Assembly: GCF_000427965.1 (NCBI RefSeq)
Contig: NZ_ATZA01000005.1
Location: 1-64,000, forward strand
Direction of reading: 5' to 3'
From: Olivibacter sitiensis DSM 17696
GTDB taxonomy: Bacteria; Bacteroidota; Bacteroidia; Sphingobacteriales; Sphingobacteriaceae
Length of the DNA: 64,000 bases
Shown here: positions 15,373 through 23,505 of the stretch, in pieces
Layout of the letters: each line of letters starts with the position of its first letter
Position numbering within the stretch: position 1 is the first letter of the stretch
Notes under the pieces: model-generated
The model's database searches: none
What the model was told of the DNA's origin: nothing
What the model saw: only the letters and a program-made list of their open reading frames with translations
Program-made: the position numbers and the translations under genes

Positions 15373-18219
15373 ATGAATTCCTTCTGGACTAAATCGACAT
15401 GGCAAAAAGCCGTTTTTCTGTCACTTTTATTTGCAATATTTTTGACACCAAATACCAAGGCGCAAACTGGCAAGCCAGTGAGTGGTACCGTGCAAGATAG
15501 CACAGGGCTCAGTGTCATCAGTGCTTCCGTCCGCCTGACATCGGACAAAGATACCTTACAGGCTATTACGGACCTCGATGGCAAATTTGCGTTCCCAAGT
15601 GTGAAAGCTTCTTCTTTCACGCTCACCATCACAAGTATCGGATTCGAGGCCCTCACCCGCAGCTTCACCATTGCTGCCGATAGATCCAGCCTCGTGATAG
15701 CCCCTATTACCATGAAGTATTCCAGCCAGATGCTACAAGAAGTGAGCGTCACGGGCGGTACCTTGGTCACCATGAAAGGCGACACGGTAGAGTACAATGC
15801 CAAAGATTACAGGGTGAGGGACAACGCCTTGGCAGAAGAACTGGTGAAAAAGCTAGATGGCGTACAGGTAGATAAAGACGGCAACATCACCGCACAGGGT
15901 GAGACTGTTTCCAGGGTACGCATCAATGGCAAGGACTTTTTTGGCGGGGACATAAAGACCGCCACGCAGAACCTCCCAGCCGACATCATCGAGAAATTGC
16001 AGATTATAGATGACTATGGCGATCAGGCAAACCTGACAGGGAACCGTACCGGAGATCCTGAGAAAATATTGAACATTGTCATTCCAGAAGACAAGAACAA
16101 GGGCTATCTGGGCCGCGTGGGTGCCGGAGGAGGTACCGAGGACCGCTACCAAGCCGGAGGTATGTTCAGGGCAAGCAACAACAAAAGCGAGGCCACCATC
16201 GTGGGCGATATGAACAACAACAACAACCAGGCATTCAACTTCAATACCCGAGGAGCTGGTGCCAGAAGGATGCCAGGCGGTATGGGGGGAGCCGGAGGAG
16301 CTGGTGGAGCCGGTGGCTTTGGAGGAGGTTCCAATGGATTGACCAAATCCTATTCCATTGGCCTGAACGTAAGAAGTGATATCAATGACAAAATCACTAC
16401 CTATGGCAACTATAGCTACAACCATAGTGACAATACCACTACCAACATCACCGATGCGACGTACAACTATCCAAGTAGTCAGATAGTGAACTATATCAAT
16501 GGTGTGACCAATGCCATCAGCAACAACCACCGTTTTGATTGGAACCTGGAATACAAGATGAGCCAAAAGAGCTTCCTGAAATTGTCTCCGACATTTAGCT
16601 TGGGCAATAGCACCACCATATTGGACCAGACAAACGACCAAACGACCAATGGGGAAAGGCAGGTCATCTACAATATAAACGATGACGGTTCTAGGGTGCC
16701 CAGCTATGGCCTGAGCGGACTGTACAACTTCCGTATAGATGACAAGGGCAGAAATGCATTTATCAATTTCTCTTTGAACTCTTCCAAGACAAAACAGGAT
16801 CAGGATAGGATTATCAATACGCTCAATTATAGCGATGACGATGTCGTGGATACCTATACCCGCCAGTTGATAGACCTTGACAACAAAGGCCTCAATGGAG
16901 GGGCTTCGCTCTCTTATATAGAGCCTTTATCTGGAACCAGCAACCTGGAATTCACCTATGACTATAATTTTGCCAATTATGACAACCTAAGAAGGGCTGA
17001 TACACTGAGCACTACAGGAAGCATAGACTATTCTCCCCAGCTGAGCACAGATTTCGATTATACCTTTGCCACGCACAAGGTAGGACTTACCTATAGATAC
17101 CGCACGGAAAAAACCACGCTTCAATTAGGAGGAGCTGTTTTGCCTACCCGCCTTACCGGAAACAGTCTTTACCTAGATAACAATATAGATACCAAGCGTA
17201 CCGGTTTCTACTTTGTCCCTGTATTCCGCTACGAGTACAAGGCCTCGAGAACGAAGGTATTCACGGCAGAGTATAACGGTAGCGCATCTGAACCTAGCTT
17301 CTCGCAAATACAGCCTGTAGTGGACATGTCCAACCCGCAAAACACGATAACGGGTAATCCCGAACTAAATGCACAGTTCAACCACTCGTTGAGACTTCGC
17401 TACCGCAATTTCGACTTTGCCACCGGCAACGTATTCTTTGCCATGCTGATGGCCAATCTTTCAGAAGACCGGATTGTGGCAGACAGATCGGTCATCATGG
17501 ATGAACGCTATGGCACCGTGCAACAAACCAGCTATTTGAATGCCAATGGCTATTATGATGTAAGGGGATTTTACAATTATTCCAGACCTTACAAAAACAG
17601 GGCTTATGTGCTATCTTTCCGTGGGGGAGCCAACTATGTAAACAACGTCACCTACACCGAAGGAGTGGAAAACATAGCCAAGAACTGGGTCTTGAACCAA
17701 GGGATAGATTTGCAAATAAACCCACAAACCTGGCTCGAAATACGTCCGGGCGTTAATTATACTTTTAATACCATTAGCAATACGACGGGTAATCAAACTA
17801 GCACCAATATCCAGACTTGGGCTGCTACCTTGAATAACAACATCACTTTCATTCCTACGTGGGTATGGGGGCTCGACCTTAGTGCAACAAAGAATATTGG
17901 TTATGGCAATACAGTCAATGCCAATCCGACCATTCTGAATACGTTTTTAGAAAAGCAATTTTTCAAGGCAAAGAACGGTATGTTGCGCCTTTCGGCATTT
18001 GACTTGCTGAATCAACAGGTGAGCGTAGGGCGTACCATTACCGAAAACAGCATCGTAGACGTACGGAACAACCGTCTTGGTCGCTACTTCATGCTGTCCT
18101 TCACCTACAGGTTCCAGAAGTTTGGCGGCGTCTCTGGCGCCGGCGACCCCAACGAGCGGCAGATGGGCTTCCCTAGACCTGGCGGCGCCGGTCCTGGCGG
18201 AAGACCCGGAGGCTTGTAG
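15373..18219 (+). CDS. TonB-dependent outer-membrane beta-barrel protein with Gly-rich segments
   Basis: A 948-residue outer-membrane protein. A signal peptide ends near 'NTKAQTG', then a carboxypeptidase-like regulatory domain ('VSGTVQDSTGLSVISASV'), a plug-like region ('AEELVKKLDGVQVDKDGNI', 'VRINGKDFFGGD', 'LPADIIEKLQIIDDYGDQA') typical of the outer-membrane-beta-barrel family related to TonB receptors but distinct from SusC, and a long barrel. Residues about 292-318 are a Gly/Ala-rich insertion ('MPGGMGGAGGAGGAGGFGGG', DNA 16260-16340), preceded by an Asn run, and the C-terminus is again Gly/Pro-rich ('GGAGPGGRPGGL'). Such low-complexity parts are probably exposed loops. Likely cotranscribed with the CBM9-like gene; substrate unknown. 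Confidence 0.85.
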   Translation: MNSFWTKSTWQKAVFLSLLFAIFLTPNTKAQTGKPVSGTVQDSTGLSVISASVRLTSDKDTLQAITDLDGKFAFPSVKASSFTLTITSIGFEALTRSFTIAADRSSLVIAPITMKYSSQMLQEVSVTGGTLVTMKGDTVEYNAKDYRVRDNALAEELVKKLDGVQVDKDGNITAQGETVSRVRINGKDFFGGDIKTATQNLPADIIEKLQIIDDYGDQANLTGNRTGDPEKILNIVIPEDKNKGYLGRVGAGGGTEDRYQAGGMFRASNNKSEATIVGDMNNNNNQAFNFNTRGAGARRMPGGMGGAGGAGGAGGFGGGSNGLTKSYSIGLNVRSDINDKITTYGNYSYNHSDNTTTNITDATYNYPSSQIVNYINGVTNAISNNHRFDWNLEYKMSQKSFLKLSPTFSLGNSTTILDQTNDQTTNGERQVIYNINDDGSRVPSYGLSGLYNFRIDDKGRNAFINFSLNSSKTKQDQDRIINTLNYSDDDVVDTYTRQLIDLDNKGLNGGASLSYIEPLSGTSNLEFTYDYNFANYDNLRRADTLSTTGSIDYSPQLSTDFDYTFATHKVGLTYRYRTEKTTLQLGGAVLPTRLTGNSLYLDNNIDTKRTGFYFVPVFRYEYKASRTKVFTAEYNGSASEPSFSQIQPVVDMSNPQNTITGNPELNAQFNHSLRLRYRNFDFATGNVFFAMLMANLSEDRIVADRSVIMDERYGTVQQTSYLNANGYYDVRGFYNYSRPYKNRAYVLSFRGGANYVNNVTYTEGVENIAKNWVLNQGIDLQINPQTWLEIRPGVNYTFNTISNTTGNQTSTNIQTWAATLNNNITFIPTWVWGLDLSATKNIGYGNTVNANPTILNTFLEKQFFKAKNGMLRLSAFDLLNQQVSVGRTITENSIVDVRNNRLGRYFMLSFTYRFQKFGGVSGAGDPNERQMGFPRPGGAGPGGRPGGL

Positions 18220-18248
18220 TCGCTTTTCAAGCTCATAAAAATAGGAGA

Positions 18249-18284
18249 GGATGTCTTGATATAACCAGGACATCCTTTTTTTTG
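18249..18284 (+). terminator. intrinsic terminator after the TonB-dependent receptor gene
   Basis: GGATGTC and GACATCC pair around a 13-base loop, followed by a run of nine Ts, 30 bases after the stop codon of the barrel gene. It directly precedes the promoter of the M16 peptidase gene. Confidence 0.85.
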
Positions 18285-18296
18285 TTCAATGTTTCT

Positions 18297-18304
18297 TACT
18301 TTTG
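18297..18304 (+). promoter_or_regulatory. -7 element giving a nearly leaderless M16 peptidase mRNA
   Basis: TACTTTTG matches TAnnTTTG and ends only 9 bases before the ATG at 18314. Transcription would begin about 3-5 bases before the start codon, so the mRNA would have almost no leader and no ribosome-binding site. The match also helps decide the start at 18314 over the upstream TTG at 18302, which lies within the element. Confidence 0.6.
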
Positions 18305-18313
18305 CCTTCCAAC

Positions 18314-19543
18314 ATGGAGTACCAGCAATTTACGCTTAAGAATGGCATACGCGTTATGTTCTTGCCTGCAAACAGTCCCATCGCACATGCCTGTGTGGTA
18401 GTCAATGCCGGATCGAGGGATGAAACGCCAAGTCAGTATGGGCTGGCGCATTTCATTGAACATTTGTTGTTCAAAAAAACGGAAAAAAGATCTACCAATC
18501 AGATTCTAAACAGACTGGAATTGGTAGGCGCCGATCTCAATGCCTACACCACCAAAGAGTATACATGCATCCATGCTTCATTTCTCAAAGAGCACCTGCC
18601 ACGTACCTTGGACCTCTTCGAGGATATCCTCTTTCATTCGGTATTCCCCGATCAGGAAATAGAAAAGGAAAGGGGCGTCATTTTGGATGAGATTGCTTCC
18701 TATATAGATAGTCCAGAGGAAGCCATTGCCGATGATTTCGAAGATATCATCTTTGCGGAACATCCCCTGGGGCATAATATTTTGGGAAATGAAGAATCCT
18801 TGGGCAGGATGCGGCGCCCGGATGTTTTGCATTTTATGCATCAGCACTATGTGCCAGAAGAAATCGTGGTGGCCATCACGGGCAATTATGACCCAAAGAA
18901 AATCCATCATTGGGCACAAAAGTATTTTGGATTATTGCCCGAAAAACCCGCTCAAAAGAAAAAACAGCTGCTGTTTACCCATGAGCCGAAAAGGCAGGAG
19001 CAGGCCAAGCCCATTAGCCAATTCCACAGTGTCCTCGGGTCCATAGCCTATGACCTCCACCATCCGGATAAGTACGCGCTGATGCTCCTCAACAATTATT
19101 TGGGAGGTATGGGCATGAGCTCCAAGCTCAACCTGCAGATAAGGGAAAAGTACGGCATCGCCTATACCATTGAGTCGAGCTACGTACCTTTTTCAGATAC
19201 CGGTCTCTTTACCATCTATTATGGAACGGATATGGAAAAAGCCAAAAAATGCGAAAAACTCATCCAAAAAGAACTTCAGCTGCTCTGCCAACAGAAATTG
19301 GGCAAGATACAGCTTCACCAAGCGAAGCGTAAGTTTATGGGGCAGATCGCCTTGGGTGAGGAAAACCGCATAGGCGTACTCATCGCTATTGCCAAAAATA
19401 TCCTCGATTACGGGCGGGTAAACAGCCTGGAAGAGGTACTGGAAAATATCGAAGCGGTATCGGCAGAGCAGGTATTGCGGGTGGCCAATGAGGTTTTGCA
19501 TCCAGAACGGCTCACGACACTCAGCTTTGTACCTCAAGCATAG
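18314..19543 (+). CDS. M16 family zinc metallopeptidase
   Basis: A 409-residue single-domain-pair M16 peptidase (insulinase/processing-peptidase family). The inverted zinc motif 'HFIEH' gives H46, E49 and H50, and E126 in 'VILDEIASYID' is the third ligand, at the usual spacing of about 76. The C-terminal half ('LLNNYLGGMGMSSKLNLQIREKYGIAYTIES') is the typical M16 substrate-gripping segment. No signal peptide is seen, so it is probably cytosolic. These enzymes degrade peptides in a closed chamber. It stands alone between a terminator and def; the natural substrate is unknown. Confidence 0.93.
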   Translation: MEYQQFTLKNGIRVMFLPANSPIAHACVVVNAGSRDETPSQYGLAHFIEHLLFKKTEKRSTNQILNRLELVGADLNAYTTKEYTCIHASFLKEHLPRTLDLFEDILFHSVFPDQEIEKERGVILDEIASYIDSPEEAIADDFEDIIFAEHPLGHNILGNEESLGRMRRPDVLHFMHQHYVPEEIVVAITGNYDPKKIHHWAQKYFGLLPEKPAQKKKQLLFTHEPKRQEQAKPISQFHSVLGSIAYDLHHPDKYALMLLNNYLGGMGMSSKLNLQIREKYGIAYTIESSYVPFSDTGLFTIYYGTDMEKAKKCEKLIQKELQLLCQQKLGKIQLHQAKRKFMGQIALGEENRIGVLIAIAKNILDYGRVNSLEEVLENIEAVSAEQVLRVANEVLHPERLTTLSFVPQA

Positions 19544-19570
19544 TACCATCGCTATTTACATTAAAAACCG

Positions 19571-19578
19571 TAAATTTG
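19571..19578 (+). promoter_or_regulatory. def: candidate -7 element of the def promoter
   Basis: TAAATTTG matches TAnnTTTG in the 92-base gap before def and would give a leader of about 50 bases. Confidence 0.5.
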
Positions 19579-19635
19579 TGGCATCGGAAGACATCGGCCT
19601 AGCGTACGACAATCCGACGACAGAAAATAAAATAG

Positions 19636-20211
19636 ATGAAATTACCTATTATTGCATATGGCGATCCCGTACTGAAAAGGAAAGCCGAAGAAATCGATCA
19701 GGACTACCCCAATTTAGGCGAACTGGTAGAAAACATGTTTGAAACCATGTATGGCGCCCATGGTGTGGGTATTGCTGCTCCTCAAGTGGGGCTGTCCATA
19801 CGCCTGTTTGTCATTGATGCCGATCCGTTTGCCGATGATGATGAACCCGATCTGAAAGGATTCAAGAAAGTGTTTATCAATGCCCAAATCGTTGACGAAG
19901 AAGGCGAGAAATGGGCCTTCAACGAAGGCTGTCTCAGCATACCGGACATACGCGAAGATATTGAACGACACGAAACCATCCATATCCGTTACTATGACGA
20001 AAACTGGACCTTGCACGAAGAAAGCTACTCTGGCGTGGCAGCAAGAGTCATCCAGCATGAATATGACCATATAGAAGGCAAACTCTTCACGGATAGAATT
20101 GGCGTGCTGCGCAAGGCCCTGATAAAGTCCAAACTGGATGCCATTTCCAAGGGGCAAGTGAAAGTGGACTATAAGATGAAATTCCCGAACACGAAGATCA
20201 AAAAGCGCTAA
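19636..20211 (+). CDS. def: peptide deformylase
   Basis: A 191-residue cytosolic metalloenzyme that removes the formyl group from the N-terminal Met of new proteins. All three family motifs are present: 'GVGIAAPQVG' (residues 43-52), 'EGCLS' (97-101, metal ligand C99) and 'QHEYDHIEG' (140-148, ligands H141 and H145 with catalytic E142). A stretch of acidic residues ('DPFADDDEPD', 63-72) is an insertion common in Bacteroidota enzymes. The stop codon lies in the loop of a bidirectional terminator. Confidence 0.96.
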   Translation: MKLPIIAYGDPVLKRKAEEIDQDYPNLGELVENMFETMYGAHGVGIAAPQVGLSIRLFVIDADPFADDDEPDLKGFKKVFINAQIVDEEGEKWAFNEGCLSIPDIREDIERHETIHIRYYDENWTLHEESYSGVAARVIQHEYDHIEGKLFTDRIGVLRKALIKSKLDAISKGQVKVDYKMKFPNTKIKKR

Positions 20212-20233
20212 TAAAAAGCGCTTTTTGATCTTC
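20193..20233. terminator. bidirectional terminator overlapping the def stop codon
   Basis: A perfect 16-bp stem (20193-20208 with 20218-20233; core AGATCAAAAAGCGC/GCGCTTTTTGATCT) with a 9-base loop. It encloses the def stop codon (20209-20211) and reaches the last base of the convergent TRIC-type gene, so both genes end within it. Confidence 0.85.
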
Positions 20234-20835
20234 TAGCCACCTATAATAGGTAAGGACAGCTTATAGCGAACGGACACTATCCTGATAGTAAAAATGAGTG
20301 CAGCGCCGAGGAAGGCACTCCAACTGCTGTCTATCCCATAGTTGTACAAAAAAATGAACAGGAGCGCCCCGGCAAGGCAGGCAGTAGCATATATTTCCTT
20401 GCGGAATATGAGGGGTGTCTCGTTCATCAAGGTATCGCGTATCACACCTCCCATCACCGCAGAGAACATGCCCAGAAAGATGGCCGCGAGCTGGCTACTG
20501 TCATATACCAAGGCTTTTTGAAGCCCCACAATGGTGAAGAAACTAATGCCTATGGTGTCAAAAAGAAATAGGGTTCTTCTAAGCTTGGCTATCTTTTTCC
20601 CAAAAGCGGCCGCAATGAACACGCCCATCAAAATACTTGTCAGGTAATTGCTGTCATCTACCCATATAGGACGTGTATTGAGGAAAATATCCCTAATACT
20701 GCCTCCACCGATAGCTGTTACGAAACCTGTAAATCCCCCGCCGAACAGATCGATATTTTTGTCCCTAGCGGCCAATGCTCCCGATATAGCGAATACAAAA
20801 GTGCCAAGGAGATCGAAATAGTAAAGGAATTCCAT
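20233..20835 (-). CDS. TRIC-type (UPF0126/YadS family) membrane channel
   Basis: A 200-residue integral membrane protein with about seven hydrophobic segments built as two similar halves: 'FAISGALAARDKNIDLFGGGFTGFVTAIGGGSIRD' in the first and 'AIFLGMFSAVMGGVIRDTL' in the second (each described by its GGG/GG-x-IRD core near residues 43-49 and 128-134). Prokaryotic TRIC proteins form trimeric, monovalent-cation-selective channels. It is the last gene of a tight group rbfA-aat-this gene, 9 bases after aat, and ends in the shared terminator with def. Confidence 0.9.
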   Translation of the reverse strand: MEFLYYFDLLGTFVFAISGALAARDKNIDLFGGGFTGFVTAIGGGSIRDIFLNTRPIWVDDSNYLTSILMGVFIAAAFGKKIAKLRRTLFLFDTIGISFFTIVGLQKALVYDSSQLAAIFLGMFSAVMGGVIRDTLMNETPLIFRKEIYATACLAGALLFIFLYNYGIDSSWSAFLGAALIFTIRIVSVRYKLSLPIIGG

Positions 20836-20844
20836 AACGTGCTT

Positions 20845-21519
20845 TTAATCGGCATTTAAATCGCTGTCCACATCAATTGTGCGAAAAAAGCGCATGTATT
20901 CCTTGCGCGTTATCAACCTGGCTCCCATACTGCTTAAGTGGCTGCTCTCTATCTGACAATCTATAAGGGAATAGTTTCCCGACTGGCACAAGGCCACAAG
21001 CGCCAATTTGGAAGTATTGCTTTCCAACGAGAACATGCTCTCTCCACAAAATACCTGTCCGGCTATGCCGCAAGACACACCATATAACCCTCCTACCAAG
21101 TTTCCTTCTTTATTCCAAACTTCTACTGAATGTGCGTGACCATTGCGATGCAATAGCTTATAAGCATCCATCATGTCATCCGTGATCCAGGTGCCGTCCT
21201 GCCCCTGGCGCTTGATGTATGCACAGGCCTCTATCACCTCGGCAAACGTCCTGTCGTAGGTAAGGACATAGGTAGCCTCTCGCATCAGCTTGCGCATGGT
21301 TTTGCTCAGGCGCAACTCATCGGGGTACAACACAAACCGCTCATGAGGGCTATACCACAAAATAGGCGTATCTTCGCCATACCACGGGAAAATCCCCAAC
21401 TCGTAGGCCAAGAGCAATCGCTCTATTCGCAAATCGCCCCCGATGGCCAACAATCCGTCGCTGTCTGCCAGCGACGGATTGGGGAACGAGATATCATCAG
21501 GATCGAGCTGAAAAAACAT
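20845..21519 (-). CDS. aat: leucyl/phenylalanyl-tRNA--protein transferase
   Basis: A 224-residue enzyme that adds Leu or Phe from tRNA to proteins with N-terminal Arg or Lys, marking them for ClpAP. Motifs: 'FPNPSLADSDGLLAIGGDL' near residue 12, 'ELGIFPWYGEDTPILWYSP' near residue 41, 'GQDGTWITDDMMDAYKLLH' and 'GHAHSVEVW' in the middle, and 'GLYGVSCGIAGQVFCGESMFS' for the catalytic region. The gene lies between rbfA and the TRIC-type gene with 9-base gaps on both sides, so the three are probably one transcript. Confidence 0.95.
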   Translation of the reverse strand: MFFQLDPDDISFPNPSLADSDGLLAIGGDLRIERLLLAYELGIFPWYGEDTPILWYSPHERFVLYPDELRLSKTMRKLMREATYVLTYDRTFAEVIEACAYIKRQGQDGTWITDDMMDAYKLLHRNGHAHSVEVWNKEGNLVGGLYGVSCGIAGQVFCGESMFSLESNTSKLALVALCQSGNYSLIDCQIESSHLSSMGARLITRKEYMRFFRTIDVDSDLNAD

Positions 21520-21528
21520 ACGCCAACA

Positions 21529-21900
21529 TCAGTCGTCTTGCCTACTCTCTTTGCTGATCTGCTCAAAAAGCCTATCCATACGTGAAACGTATTCGTTGGT
21601 ATCGTCCACAAAAAACTCCAATGATGGGACGATGCGTGCTTGATTCTTAATCTTGGCGCCAAGCTTATAACGTATCTCATTGCTGTGTATACGGATATTC
21701 TTGATGAGTTCATCGCTAGTTTTGCTCTCTAGAAAACTAAGGTATATGCGAGCAATGGCCAAATCCGGTGTCATTCGTACCTTGGTGACGGTAATAAACG
21801 ACCCGGGAAACCAATTTTGACCCTCTCTCTGGAATATGTCTGCCAAATCTTGCTGTATAATTCCCGCAAAACGTTGCTGTCTTTTACTTTCACTTGCCAT
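21529..21900 (-). CDS. rbfA: ribosome-binding factor A
   Basis: A 123-residue KH-fold protein needed for late maturation of the 30S subunit. 'QQRFAGIIQQDLADIFQRE' at residues 8-26, 'TVTKVRMTPDLAIARIYLSF' at about 37-56 and 'ELRYKLG'-type helix ('EIRYKLGAKI') near residue 74 fit RbfA, and 'RIVPSLEFFVDD' near residue 88 is diagnostic. First of the group rbfA-aat-TRIC; hflX lies 82 bases further upstream in the other gene's downstream direction on the same strand. Confidence 0.94.
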   Translation of the reverse strand: MASESKRQQRFAGIIQQDLADIFQREGQNWFPGSFITVTKVRMTPDLAIARIYLSFLESKTSDELIKNIRIHSNEIRYKLGAKIKNQARIVPSLEFFVDDTNEYVSRMDRLFEQISKESRQDD

Positions 21901-21982
21901 GGCTTTCGATTTTTAGTATTGTGTTGTCGCGCATTGCTTTTTTAAAGTTAACAAATTATATCCATATCATGCGGCAAGGCCG

Positions 21983-23206
21983 TCAATATAATAAATTGTT
22001 GTAGGGGTAACGTATGGTATGCATGGCATAGACCTTCTCGTAAAGCAATTCCCTGAACTCATCAATATTTTCCTTATTCAAGGCAGAGATGAAAACGGCG
22101 GGGCTGCTATGCTTGGCCATCCAGCTATTTTTGAAGTCATCTATCGTCAATACCCCCTGCTCAGCTTCCGCCGCGCCGTCCGCGCCATGGTGCATAGGCA
22201 ATTCATCGGTCTCTGTGCGCGGCTTATAGGCATCCACTTTGTTGAATACGGTAATGACGGGCTTATCTATGACGCCAATATCTTTTAGGGTTTCATTTAC
22301 GGTATGCATATGATCTTCAAAAGAAGGGTGAGATATATCCACAACGTGAAGCAATATATCCGCTTCCCTAGCCTCGTCCAAGGTAGACTTGAAACATTCC
22401 ACCAAATGGTGCGGTAGCTTTCTAATAAAGCCGACGGTGTCCGATAGCAAAAACGGCAGGTTGTTTATCACCACCTTTCTCACCGTGGTGTCCAACGTAG
22501 CAAAAAGCTTATTCTCGGCAAAAACTTCCGATTTCGAGAGCATGTTCATGATCGTCGATTTGCCCACATTGGTATAGCCCACCAGCGCCACGCGGATAAG
22601 TTCGCCCCTGTTCTTGCGTTGGGTTTCGTTTTGCTTGTCTATTTGCTTGAGTTTGTCCTTCAGCAAGGAAATCTTGGTCAAGATAATCCGGCGGTCACTT
22701 TCGATCTGGGTTTCTCCCGGACCACGCATACCGATACCTCCTTTTTGCCTTTCCAAGTGCGTCCACATTCTGGTAAGCCTCGGCAAGAGGTACTGCAACT
22801 GTGCCAGTTCTACCTGCGTCTTAGCCTGTGCCGTCTGCGCCCTGCTGGCAAAGATGTCCAATATGAGGTTGCTCCTGTCCAGGATTTTTACCTGCAGCTC
22901 TCGTTCAATATTGCGCAATTGCGAAGGTGAGAGCTCATCGTCAAACACGACCATATCAGCCTCTTCCGCCGTCACATATGCCTTGATCTCCTCCAGCTTT
23001 CCGGTTCCTACAAAGGTGGCCCTCTCCGGCCTTTGCATCTTTTGCGTGAAGACCTTCAGTGTTTCGCCTCCTGCGGTCATCACCAGAAACGACAGCTCGT
23101 CCAGGTACTCCTTGGCTTGCTCTTCCGTCTCGCCCGGCGTAATAACTCCCACCAAAACCGCTCGTTCCGGCCTTAAACTTGTATCGTAATATTTTTGAAT
23201 AGCCAT
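21983..23206 (-). CDS. hflX: ribosome-associated GTPase HflX
   Basis: A 407-residue HflX, a GTPase that binds 50S and rescues or splits stalled ribosomes. The N-terminal domain starts 'RPERAVLVGVITP', the linker has 'GGIGMRGPGETQIESDRR', and the G domain has G1 'VGYTNVGKST', G3 'DTVGFIRKLP' and G4 'NKVD'. The ATG at 23206 is chosen: the frame is open further to a TTG at 23329, but that extension contains no ATG and no family similarity that I see. A -7 match at 23441-23448 would give an unusually long leader of about 230 bases. Confidence 0.94.
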   Translation of the reverse strand: MAIQKYYDTSLRPERAVLVGVITPGETEEQAKEYLDELSFLVMTAGGETLKVFTQKMQRPERATFVGTGKLEEIKAYVTAEEADMVVFDDELSPSQLRNIERELQVKILDRSNLILDIFASRAQTAQAKTQVELAQLQYLLPRLTRMWTHLERQKGGIGMRGPGETQIESDRRIILTKISLLKDKLKQIDKQNETQRKNRGELIRVALVGYTNVGKSTIMNMLSKSEVFAENKLFATLDTTVRKVVINNLPFLLSDTVGFIRKLPHHLVECFKSTLDEAREADILLHVVDISHPSFEDHMHTVNETLKDIGVIDKPVITVFNKVDAYKPRTETDELPMHHGADGAAEAEQGVLTIDDFKNSWMAKHSSPAVFISALNKENIDEFRELLYEKVYAMHTIRYPYNNLLY

Positions 23207-23440
23207 AATATCGTCTAATAGCTTTTTTGTTCGTAAATCAATAAGTGTTCTTTGCAAGAAAGAGACCAAGGTCCTAAAATCTCTGCCATCTATTATCGAA
23301 AGGTAATCGTTGAGAAATGTGCGGAACAATGTTTGACGTCTCTACTACAAAACAAGAAATAAGCTTTACTCTCTGCCTTGTCTCTTGCGCTGAAAATAGA
23401 GTAGTATTACATTGTCATTTGAATTATAAGGTTTTCGCTA

Positions 23441-23448
23441 CAAAGATA
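23441..23448 (-). promoter_or_regulatory. hflX: candidate -7 element upstream of hflX
   Basis: On the minus strand this reads TATCTTTG, an exact TAnnTTTG match, in the gap between recG and hflX. It would start the hflX transcript near 23434. Confidence 0.5.
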
Positions 23449-23505
23449 AGGGTATTTGCCCACTATTCAAAATTTGGAGAAAAAAGCTCACCTTTCCCTC
23501 CAACT

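Noticed and set aside
15853-16641. 262-aa minus-strand ORF inside the barrel gene
   Set aside because: Shadow of the Gly-rich, clearly coding plus strand.
23207-23329. Extended HflX start at the TTG at 23329
   Set aside because: The 41-residue extension contains no ATG and no recognisable HflX sequence; the ATG at 23206 gives the usual N-terminus.
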